Assembly: GCF_028640845.1 (NCBI RefSeq)
Contig: NC_080540.1
Location: 93,074,061 to 93,138,060 of the forward strand
DNA length: 64,000 nucleotides
From: Ahaetulla prasina
Taxonomy: Eukaryota > Chordata > Lepidosauria > Squamata > Colubridae
Direction: 5' to 3'
In this document: positions 20,601 through 32,600 of the stretch, piece by piece
How the letters are laid out: every line of letters begins with the position of its first letter
Position numbering within the stretch: the stretch's first letter is position 1
Notes under the pieces: model-generated
The model's database searches: none
The model's input: the letters and a program-made list of their open reading frames with translations, nothing else
What the model was told of the DNA's origin: nothing
Program-made: the position numbers and the translations under genes

Positions 20601-23600
20601 CTAAGGAGGAAGAAATTATCCCACTGATTTGTTCCTTTGATTCATTTTATTTTATAATTTTAAATTTTATAGTGATTTTGTTACTTTAAGTTTATTGTAT
20701 TGTTGATTTCACATGGCTTTTGTTAACTGCTGAAAGTCAAAATAGTGCCAGGGATAAATCTACCAATCTAGAACAAGCAGGGACCGCCTACTGCTACCAA
20801 ATACCTCTCACCGACCCGTGCGCTCTCACAGAGAGGGACTCCTCAGGGTGCCGTCAGCTAGGCAGTGTCGTCTGGCGACGCCCAGGGGAAGGGCCTTCTC
20901 TGTGGGGGCTCCCACCCTCTGGAACGAACTCCCCCCAGGACTCCGTCAACTTCCGGATCTCCGAACCTTCCGTCGCGAGCTCAAGACACATTTATTCATC
21001 TGTGCAGGACTGGCTTAGATTTTTAAATTTATAGGGGTTTTAAATTGGTTTTAATATTTGTATTTATATTTTTTAATAATTTGGCATTAGAATAAGTTTT
21101 TTAATGATTATCTTAATTTGTATATAAATGTTTTATGTGCCTGTGAACCGCCCTGAGTCCTTCGGGAGATAGGGCGGTATACAAATATGAATAATAAATA
21201 AATAAATAAATTTGACAGTTATACCATAGTTAACTAAATATATAATTAACATGAAACAATAGGCATATGGGCACATAAATAAAAAGCAGTTCTCTACTTC
21301 TCCGTATAACCTCAAAATCAAATAGCTAAATGGATTGGTCATTTCAGTGATTAAAATAATCTTTTGCATTAGAATGATAACATTCATTTCTTTGAAAGTA
21401 CAATATAGGATAATCGTGTTTTAATCTGATACTAAAAAACAGGTTCCTGTCAAATTCTGCTTAGGGTATCAGAACTGAATCTTATTGTTGTCCACTCATT
21501 TTTTTGTAGTTGATGGCACCTTGAATGTACCCCTTCCAAAACTGGCAGGAAGAGCTATTGTATATAAACGGGTAGCAAATCCTATACTCATTTGGGAATT
21601 AAAATGTTATCCTTATTTTTATGACTGGCAAGGTAAAATGATATAAACAGTCAGCAAACCTCTTACTTATTTACACTAATGATGTTACCTAGTTGGGCAA
21701 TGAAAATGTCTGTAAGCAACAACCAAGCTGAGAGAGCACCTAGAATACCACAGTTCAACCCTGAGCTATAGATATTCTCTTCTCTTGAAGTTTAATACCC
21801 TGATCATTTGACATGGGTAGAAATTAAGAGTGTATTGGAAATGTCCTTGCTCTCTCCCCTCCCTCCCTCCCTCCCCCACATACTGATAACTCCTTCCCTC
21901 AAGAGCCTGTAGTTCATTTTCACCAACTGGCTTTTCTGGTTTTGGTGGAATTGCTTTCTTGTCCTGTCATTTACTCTACTGACTGAGGACAACAATTACT
22001 ATAGCATGTTACACCTGATTTTATATTAGCCTGCAGGTAAGGATAGATGACTTGTCCTCTAGCATTCACATTTTAAAATTCAAATAGCATATTTTGTAGT
22101 AAAAAAGCATTCTTAGCATAGAAAAAATGGTTGCCCTGTCCTCTAGCATTCACATTTTAAAATTCAAATAGCATATTTTGTAGTAAAAAAGCATTCTTAG
22201 CATAGAAAAAATGGTTGCCCTGTAATATAGCTTGACCTAGATCAGGAGTCGGTAACTTTAAATACTCAAAAGAGCCACAAAGGTCCTAACCGGAAGTCCC
22301 CTGTACGGAGATCCGGTTCCCCCACCATAGTCTCCTCCTAGTGTGGCATCCTTTTTCCTATGCTGACTGGAAGTCTGGTTCCCCGCCCTCCCCAGTAGAG
22401 TCTCCTCCTAGCACGGTGTCCTTTTTCCTATACCTGTCCTAACTGAAAGCCCTATCAATTGTGGAGCTGACTGGTGACAGGGAGCCGCAGCAGAGGGATG
22501 AAAGAGCCACATGCGGCTCCAGAGCCGTGGATTGCTGACTCCTGACCTAGATGGACAAGTCCATGCAATTTTCATGGCAAGGTATGAAATGGCTTGACAT
22601 TTGCTTTCTTCCAGGATCATCAGAAATGGGTGGTTGGTTTTATTTTTGTTTTTTACTCTAACAATTCTACTATCATTTTATTAATGGAACTTATTCTGGA
22701 GGGGAACAATTTCCATTTATAGATAATAAATAATAAATAAATAATATAAATCTACATTTAATCAGTTCATGGCAAGAATCCTGAGCTTGTAGAAGTGTAA
22801 TCCACTCTGGCTTCTACCATTTCATGTTACTCTGATCTGACATTCCAGTGGAGTGTCTCTTCACATGGTTTATTCCAATAGAAGGTATGCATAGCATGTA
22901 GATTGTTTTAACGCATCTGCTATCCTTGGAATGTGCTTAATAGCCATACATGCATAGATTCTATCCTTTATTGAATTTTCCGTTGATTATGCATTATGTA
23001 GTACAAAGTATATTTTAATGTTGTCATAGATATTGGCAGCTTCCCTGATTTTCACTGTTGAAAGCAAGTTAATTTTGCTTCTGGCAGTTTGGAAAACTGA
23101 CCAGTGCCTAAACTAAGATTTTTCCTTTTCTGGTAATTAATAATATATTGTGACAATTAGTGAATGCAGGAAAAAGAAGCAATAACCATAGCCTCCTCAT
23201 TTTTAATGAAAGCATTTTAAAAATTTAATGTACTTTTAAATTTATTTGTTAGATGGGTATCCTGCCTTTTGTTCAGCAGCTCAGAGTGGCAAAAGTAGCA
23301 CTGGGTGAAAGATCTTCGGATTCAGATTTTAAAAAATAATATCTTCTCTAAATCTTTTTTAATCTTATCTTTTTAACAGCTTTTTTTTGGTTTTGCAATC
23401 AGTTTTCAGTCTTTTTCTATGTTACTTGATTAGCAACTGATTAACTGAATTATACCAGTTAATCAGTTATATATTCCTATTAAAGGCAAAGTCATTAATA
23501 TAACATGCATCGTTTACAGATTAATTCTATGATTTTAGCAAAATCTAGGACCTAGCCTATTAAGAATCTCTTAAGAGAATGCAAAGCACCTACTGGTAGA

Positions 23601-26600
23601 AGAAAATAAGCACATACTGCTTTTTCTACATATCCAAATAACACAACAGAGTACTCATAATTGTTAATTTCCTTTGATTGTTAGATTTGTTTACTAAAGC
23701 TTTCCAGTCTATGATTATCTAATGTCTGGGATATGTTTATTGTCATCCCACGTTAAAATATCTCCAAAAAACATGTTTTTCCATTGTTTTTTAGTCATGT
23801 TAGTTTGTTAAGGAGGAAGAAATCTGAAAAATTGTTGTAAGGTGGTATTTCTATTAGAGCTGATTAAATCATACAATACCAAGAAACCTTTCAAGTTATT
23901 CAGAAGCACATATAAAAGGAGAGGGGAGACAAATGCTATAGAAATCCCAGTTTTTCCATTGGAGTGCTCAGTTTCCTCTTGGTGCAATAAAATGTAGTTA
24001 AAAGACAAATCTTAAAAAATACTAACAAGAGAAAAGAGGGGGCGGGGAAGTTTGAGCCAGCCAAGCATATATTATTAGTAGTTGAGAAGTATTAAGTATT
24101 GTCCTTATGGTTTTAGACTGAAACAAAAAGAAGCAAAAAGAAGGAAGGATAGACTGTAAGACTCAAAAAAATCCAACTACCCCAAAGCAGAAAACTTTCT
24201 TTTGTGGCTCTTGGGAAAAAAAGTTTACTAAAATGTGTAAAAGCTTCTTGCCTTCATTCTGGATCTAATCATTTTAAATAAACAATACAATAAACCTTTG
24301 ATTTAATGGACAATCTCTGCTAGGTTTTTTTTTTCCAGTCTGTAATACTATTCAAACAATGGACAAAGTTTGTTGTTTGGTGGATTGGAATAGATCGGGG
24401 TAGTCAACCTTTTTATACCTACCGCCCACTTTTGTATCTCTGTTAGTAGTAAAATTTTCTAACCGCCCACCGGTTCCACAGTAATGTGCCGTGTATCATC
24501 GTCTGTGCGTGCCTCTCGTGCATCGTAGATTGGGATTCGGGGGGGGGGGCGCCGGCTACCAGCTCTGCTTATCTGTTACAGCTAGGTGATGGGGGAGATG
24601 CTTTTAATGGTAATTTTATTGGGTATTTTATATGGTCAATTGACGGTTTTAATTTTGGCCTAGTATTGAATAAGCTTTTTAATTGTTATTTTAATATGTA
24701 TATTAACTGTTTTAAATGAAGACTGTACACTGCCCTGAGTCCTTCGGGAGAAGGGCGGTATAGAAGTTTGATTAATAAATAAATAAATAAATAAAAGATG
24801 CACAAGCTATTCTGGGACGAGACTCTTTGGTCTGCGATCGCACTATAGCACCACTAGTTTTACTTATGTAACGTGAACTAAACTTATGCGCGGGCGATAC
24901 AAATAGTATATTTTCAGAAATTTAAAATTGTCACGGGGAATTTTATGAAAACCTAATGAAAATGTTTTTAAATAATGCTATGAAATTTTTTAAAAAAGCC
25001 AATTAAATTAAAAAAAGGAAAGTGCTTCAGTATTGGACAAAACCCCTACCACCCACCATGAAAGCTGGAACGCCCACTAGAGGGCGGTAGGGACCAGGTT
25101 GACTACCACTGGTATAGATGGTGTGGTCTGTTTATTTTCAAAAAGTTATTAGTTTTTATCAGTAAAACAGGCTATTTCAGGTAAGAGCATGTTTTTGTCT
25201 TTAACAGGCATTTTAGTTTCTTTCCATTAGTCCATTATTATATTAGTGATTATTTCTGACTTTGGGAACTGAATGCTTCTCCTTGCTTTTTAAGTCCATT
25301 TCTAAAACAGCAATGGTTTTGATACACTAACTATAATTTTTAATTCAACTTATGGTTTTATTTTACTCCATTTCTTGCTGTGAGCCTTGAATGCACTGTT
25401 AGAAAAGTATTTAAAGTGTTTTGGTTCTTTGTTTTACTTGATTTGAAATTCACATGGACAGTATTTTGATTTGCTTGCTGCTATCATTTTTACATTTTCA
25501 TAAAACATTTTGAGAAAAAAATAAATCCCAATTAAGCCTAGGTGCCTATAATCTCACAGCATATGGGGATTTTGCAGGAGATGAGATTGTCAGAATCTTG
25601 CAAGATCGGGGCTATTTTAAAACTGGGTTATAGGAGGATTGGTACTTGTTAACAGGAAAAATGTCTAACTGCTGTTGTAGGATATGGTAAGGCTAGGCAA
25701 CTATTTTGTGGCAGTCATGAGCTATTCTTTTAGTATTTTTTTCTGCCTACATTGTGTTATGATGGAGTACATCATAAAAGAGTGTGAGGCTGATTTTTTT
25801 CAACTTTTTATATGATGTGTGTGGGAGTCTTGGTTCTTGTTTTTTAACAGTTGAAGCTTAAATCTTAAAATATTGGAATAATATTCAAATGATGGACCAC
25901 CACGCTGCCAATTTTCAGTATTTTCTAGTTGCATTTCAATAGTGTTTGTGAGCTGCAGATTGATTGAGATTAAATGCTTCCACTCTAAAAAGAGGCATAT
26001 TTCTATTTTAATACCCTTTGTAACATTGCTTCAAATAAGCCTTGAGGTGAAAAAGTGAATTGTACTGCAGTCGGCAATGGAACTGAGTATCCATTATGAA
26101 TTCGGCAGTATAAACATTAGGGCTGTCTCCATTCTGCAACCAAAACAATCTGGAACTGAACACACTCAAAATCGTAGAAATGGTGGTAGACTTTAGGAAA
26201 AACCCTTCCATACTTCCACCTCCCACAATACTTGACAACACAGTATCAACAGTAGAAACCTTCAAATTTCTGGGTTCTATCATATCGCAAGATCTCAAAT
26301 GGACAGCTAACATCAAAAACATCATTAAAAAAGGACAACAAAGAATGTTCTTTCTGCGCCAACTCAGTAAGCTCAAACTGCCCAAGGAGCTGCTGATCCA
26401 ATTCTACAGAGGAATTATTGAGTCTGTCATTTGCACCTCTATAACTGTCTGGTTCGGTTCTGCAACCCAACAAGAAAAACACAGACTTCAGAGGATAATT
26501 AGAACTGCAGAAAAAATAATTGCTACCAACCTGCCTTCCATTGAGGACCTGTATACTGCACGAATCAAGAAGAGGGCCGTGAAAATATTTGCAGATCCCT

Positions 26601-29600
26601 CGCATCCTGGACATAAACTGTTTCAACTCCTACCCTCAAAACGACGCTATAGAGCACTGCACACCAGAACAACTAGACACAAGAACAGTTTTTTCCCAAA
26701 GGCCATCACTCTGCTAAACAAATAATTCCCTCAACACTGTCAGACTATTTACTGAATCTGCACTACTATTAATCGTTTCATAGTTCCCATCACCAATCTC
26801 TTTCCACTTATGACTGTATGACTAAAACTTGTTGCTGGCAATCCTTATGATTTATATTGATATATTGATCATCAATTGTGTTGTAAATGTTGTACCTTGA
26901 TGAACGTATCTTTTCTTTTATGTACACTGAGAGCATATGCACCAAGACAAATTCCTTGTGTGTCCAATCACACTTGGCCAATAAAAAATTCTATTCTATT
27001 CTATTCTATTCCTGAGATTACAAATAGTAAAGTGTAATTTATTTATTATATTGTTTCTTTTTGTATTTTCTTCTTATTTTCGTATGTTGTGGATTCCTGC
27101 TGGGTAGATCATGGACGTAGGGTCAAGGCTTGGGTGGAGTCTATGAATTCCAATCCCACCAAAAAAAATCTCTTTGCTCTGGTAGGAAATGGTTATACTC
27201 TATAAATCATTTCTTTTTTACCCATTAGGTGCTACACTTTGATAGAAAATTATGGGCTCAGAAAATATGTTGCTATCGAAATAGAACAAACTGCTTCTCA
27301 ATTAGTGTTCCAAAAAATTAAAAATATAACGTTCATATTGTACTTGGCATTTCTTATTTTAGAACTCATCCTCATTTGATTCCTTCCAATTAGTTCATCT
27401 GTTCAGTTCTTTTTCATTATATTCAGGGCCCAGGATGGAAGCTGTTCAGTTTGTTATGGACAAAGCAGCACACCTTTAAAGTATGTTTACATTTGCACCA
27501 CATAAACTGGCAAAGTTCCTGCCATTGAAATGGTCACAATTAATTACAGGTAGTCCTTTACTTATGACCACAATTGAGCCCCAAATTTATGTTGCTAAGC
27601 AAGGCAGTTATTAAGTTTTGCCCCATGTTATGACCTTTCTTGATACAGTTGTTAAATGAATCACTGCAGTTGTTAAGTTAGTAACACGGTTGTTAAGTGA
27701 ATCTGACTTTTCCCATTGACTTTGCTTGTCAGAAAGTTGCAAAATGGGATCATGTGGCCCCAGGATAGTGCAACCATTATAATTACATGCCAGTTGCCCA
27801 ATGTCTGAATTTTGATCATGTAACCCTGCGGATGCTGCAATGGTCTTGAGTGTGAAAACCAGTTATAAATCATTTTTTTCAGTGCTTTTGTAACTTTGAA
27901 CAATCACTAAACCGACTGTTGTAAGCCAAAGACTACCTGTAATGAGCAAACCTGTTGAGATCAGTTTGAAGAAAAAAGTTTTGTATGTTAGCTTTACTAA
28001 AATATTTGATCTAATTGGAAGGGTGTTTTACTTGCCCTTCAGGGAAGTGCCATAAATAATCTGAAAACACATAAACGTAACTTTAAAGCTTTCAAAACAT
28101 GAATTGGGGGAAAGAGCTGTTTTTCTATTTCTTGGCTAAGTGATAACATTTTCCCCACTTTTCTGAACAAGCAAAACGTTCAAAATGTTTTTATGGGTTA
28201 GCAATACTGAAAGATGTCCCATTTCTTCTCATGCTTGGGTCTTGTGTATTAGTTGCTTTTGGGCCAATAGGTGTAATTTTGCTTTTAAAATTCTACTGAA
28301 ATTTTGCACACAGCTCTTCGAACATCTTGTCTGCCTTCGTTATTGGTGTTGACTCACCAGCAAATAAGAGCCAGGTTGGTCTACTGATTATAAAGTGCTG
28401 GCCTAAAAACCACAAGGGTGTGAGTTGTAGTCCTGCCTTAGCAGTGGTGGGTTGCTACTGGTTTGCACCAGATCGGGCGAACTGGTAGCGGTGGTGGTGG
28501 TGGGAGGCTCCTCCCGGATGCTTCTGCACATGAGCATGTGTGCGTGCATGAGCAAACCAGTAGTGATGGGATTTGGAACCCGCCCTTGCGTTTTAGGCAT
28601 GAAAAATCGGCTGGATGACCTTAGGCCAGTCACTGTGTCAGCCCAATTCGCTCCACAGGGTTGTTGTTGTGGGGAAAATAAGAAGAGGAAGGAATATTAG
28701 GTAACTTTGCTAGCTTAGATTACTTACCGTATATACTCGAATATAAGCCGATCCGAGTATAAGCCGAGGTCCCCAATTTTACCCCAAAAAACTGGGGTAA
28801 ACTGGGGACTCGAGTATAAGCCGAGGGAGGGAAATGAGGCAGCTACCGGTCAGGGAAAGCCTCCCTCCCTCAGCCGAGAAGGCTGGCGGCTCCCCCGCCC
28901 CGCCCTCTCACTGCACCGGCAGGGCTTCCCCGCGGTAATGCAAAAGCCCGCCAAGTTTGCTCCATCCGGTATAATGTGAAAAAAAAAAAAAAAACTCGAG
29001 TATAAGCCGAGGTCCCCAATTTTACCCCAAAAACTGGGGTAAACTGGGGACCCGAGTATAAGCCGAGGGGACGTTTTTCAGCACAAAAAACGTGCTGAAA
29101 AACTCGGCTTATACTCGAGTATATACGGTATAAAAATAATAAAGGCGGGAAACAAACAAGCAAGCCAACAAATAAATGAATGCTTCTTTTCTAAAGTTTT
29201 GAATGTCCAGCTGCACTTTCTTTTTCCCTCTAATAAATCATGATTTTATTTGCCATTGCTTGCCATCCTTTTTTTCTCCAGTCTAAAACAATCATTCTAA
29301 TCCTACCAGCCTAAGTATATAAAAACCACTTTTGATTGCTTTTCCCCCACCCACTGAAAAAAACCCCGTTGTTGGGCATTTTGCCCGGTAGCCTGTGCTA
29401 ATGCATTGCACAAACCTAGGAAGGGTGAAGGGTGAGAGTTGGGAGATGCTATAGAAGTTACCTGATTGTCAAGACTGTTTTCTTTGATTAAGGAGAAGCC
29501 TTGAAGGGAATCTGGCTTCCCCATTGACTTTGCTTGTAAGAAGGTCGCAAAAGGGATCACATGACCCTTGGACACTGCAACTATGATGGTTATGAGTCAG

Positions 29601-32600
29601 TTGTCAAGCATCCAATATTTGATCACCTGACCATGAGGATGCTGCAGCGGTTGTATGTGTGAAAAAAACGGTCATAAATCACTTTTTCCGGCACTGCTGT
29701 AACTTTGAACAGTCAATAAATAAATAGTGTAAGTCAAGGACTAAATGTATTCAGTTCCCACAGGCTCAACAGAAAACCAGGCATTCACTTAGCAACCGTG
29801 TTACTAACTTAATAACTGCAGTGATTCACTTAACAACTGGCAAGAAAAGTCATAAAATGGGGCAAAATTCAACTAAGGAATGTTTCACTTAGCAACAGAA
29901 ATTTTGGACGCAATTGTGGTCGTAAATTGAGTGGGATTATTTGCAGGGGAGACAAGTTTTGGAGAGTATATGAAGTTGTATCTGAAAGGATAAGCTGGAT
30001 AAGAATGAAGGGAAGGAGCAATTGCTTTCCTTAAAAAAAAAAAAAAGCCAGAGGAGCAGCAGGAAGGGTTCCAGTATCTTGTATACAAAAGCAAAATCAC
30101 CCAGTTCTCAGCCTCTGTTGATGGTGGCTAAAGGCCCAGTTTAAAAGTGAAAGCTGGCTTTGTGAGATGCTACGTGGGTAGGTTTGCTGCTTCCCCCGGC
30201 TCATGAGGCGTCTCTCTTTAGGGAATGGTTCAATTAGCCTTCTGTCTTTTCAGGAAGCGTTTACCTACAGCTGAATTGGCCAGCGCTGCCAGTGAATGTG
30301 TTTTTTGTTTTGTTTTGATGAAACTGGTTTGGCAAGATTCTGCGTTTGTTTCTGGCCTGAGTGTAAGTAGAAATGGCCTTGCCTTACAGTTATTAACAGA
30401 TGCTTTTGGATTAGGTCGTACATTCATGCCAGTAGTCCTTTCCATTTGACCTTGAGAGTGCACTGAAATATTGGGAAACAACGTATGAACTGCTTTTTTT
30501 TATATCCATAAATAAAGTGCTGAATATTTTATTTCAGGTTGTGGCTGCAGAGTGATTGTTGTTAACTCTATTGCCATTAAAATTTAGGAATCCTGGTTTC
30601 ATACACTGGATGTGGGTATTTCATGGGGGAAAAACAAAAACATTTCTGATAGTGTTTTTCCCCCAGATGCAATAAATAGATCAGTTGTAATTCCAGTGGT
30701 TCTGACTTTCTACTTTTTAATCCAGATGTCATACTGTATTTATCAAAAAGGATGATGACTTCATTTCCCCCAAGATTTAGATAGAAAAATCTGCCTAATG
30801 ATCAGCCTTCATTACCTTATTCTTACTATATCTAAGAGTCAGAGAGTTAAATACATTACTTTCCATGCGAATATTTTTTTAATTTCAGATACATGTGCAT
30901 AGTTCTTTAAAACCTCATGCGTGCTATTCACAAATGCTTGTGTGCAAACAATTTGCATGTGTTCTGAGCACATATTTCACATAGTTACATCAAAAGCATT
31001 CACTTTGGCACAGTTGAGATATTAAAATAGGATTCCAATTACACTAGGCAGACATGGTATGGACAGCTGGTTGTGCAAACTAAACACTTGCAATCACTTA
31101 TAACATGTAACAACAAATGAGATGATGATTTCATGTTAAATTTTTAGGTCATATTTTATTTTGGATCTTGCAAATTAAAAGGGAATGTTTACTTGCTTTT
31201 CTTCTTTGCCTTCAGCATCAAGAGGTGCCCCCAACCACCTGAGGCAGATGGAGATAAGGATCAGCGGACAGTGACCATCAATCCTTGTCATATGGGAAAG
31301 GCATTCAAAGTCATGAATGAATTAAGGAGGTACTTCTTCATGTTCAGTTTGCCCCTCTGTGCAATTATTAAGCACTTGCTGGCTGGAATTGGAGGCATCT
31401 AACTTGTAGAACGCTTTGTTCAATTCAAGCATGATCTTCAAATCATTTGCTGTACATTGTATGAAGTTCTTCATTTGGATTGTCCAAATTGTATGGTGCT
31501 TCACAATAGAACACAATCACTAGTGCTGTTGTACAAAATAGCAGGATTGTTTAAGCAGTTTGTTGGACATTGTATCTTAGTAATATAGATATATTTATTT
31601 ATTCTATTATAAAAAGTAGATTTGCTTGAGTCAACAGCCTAACTTTGGGAATCTACAAACCAGGACTTACTTCATTTTTACAGGGCCCTGCTAGCTGCCT
31701 GTGCCTTCCATCTCTGCTACTGGATTTTCTTCCTTCCCCACTTCCACCTCGCTAAATACATATTTGCTGCTTCTCTTTTCTCCCTGTAGCTAGTTTGATG
31801 TTGGTTGTAATAAACTACAGAACCCTAGCAAAAGGGGCAGGGAGATGCTCATCTAGAATGCAACATGATGGCAAGAACAGATTTCTCAGGTGCTGAAAGG
31901 ATGTGGGGGCTGTTGTGGACAGCAGCAAGCACTGACTTGGCTCAGGAGTATCTCACATAGGTCTGACAGGAAAATTCAAACAGTAAGACATTTTTTAAAA
32001 AAATCAAACAAAGGACAGGTACTCTATACCACTTTTTTCCATTCCAAGGTAGTGCAGTTAAACTTCAATAGTGTGCAGTTGAAAAGAGCAGGCAAGACAG
32101 TTTGGCCAATAATGCCAAGATGCATACTCTGCAGCAATCACAGGTGTCTGCCTTTATAGTTAAGTGCCGTATTGTAGAATGGTACTAGCTGAGTTGGCGC
32201 ATATTGTCCAAGAAAATGGCCAGGACATGGACCTAGTCCTTTCCAGAGGTACCTCTGTTGCATTCCTTGACTGTGTCACCCACGGAACCACTGACCTATG
32301 TATTCACATAAAAATCAGGAATCTAACTCCCATACTTTTTAATAAGACATTTTTTAAGAAATCTTGTTAGTAGGAAAAAGTATTACTGGGCTCCTGTTTT
32401 GTTTTTTTGACCCAAGAGACTAACATAGCTCTCTTCCTACAATGAGTTCACAGGCGTGTAGCTGAAATGTTGAACAGCTCATCATTGGCCATTACTTAGT
32501 GATACACAGACCTTGCTTTATAACACAACAGCCATGCCATGAACTCACGGAAAATCATTCACATGCCCTGTTTAGGAAGGCACCAGTCCTGAGTGAATTA

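Larger units (their letters stand above)
17365..31215 (+). other. KLHL3: KLHL3 intron 1 (13.9 kb)
   Basis: The largest intron in the window. Beyond the repeats listed separately it holds mostly AT-rich unannotated DNA (17700-19700, 21215-22050, 22560-24390, 25120-26110, 27015-27540, 27945-28360, 29950-31215). A (CA)n-like run lies near 17748-17774 and a CCCT-rich run near 21855-21876. No second promoter or alternative first exon was evident. Confidence 0.7.

Noticed and set aside
26180..26725. A host gene with reverse-transcriptase-like C terminus
   Set aside because: It has the sequence and tail of a truncated LINE and a near-identical copy at 38485.
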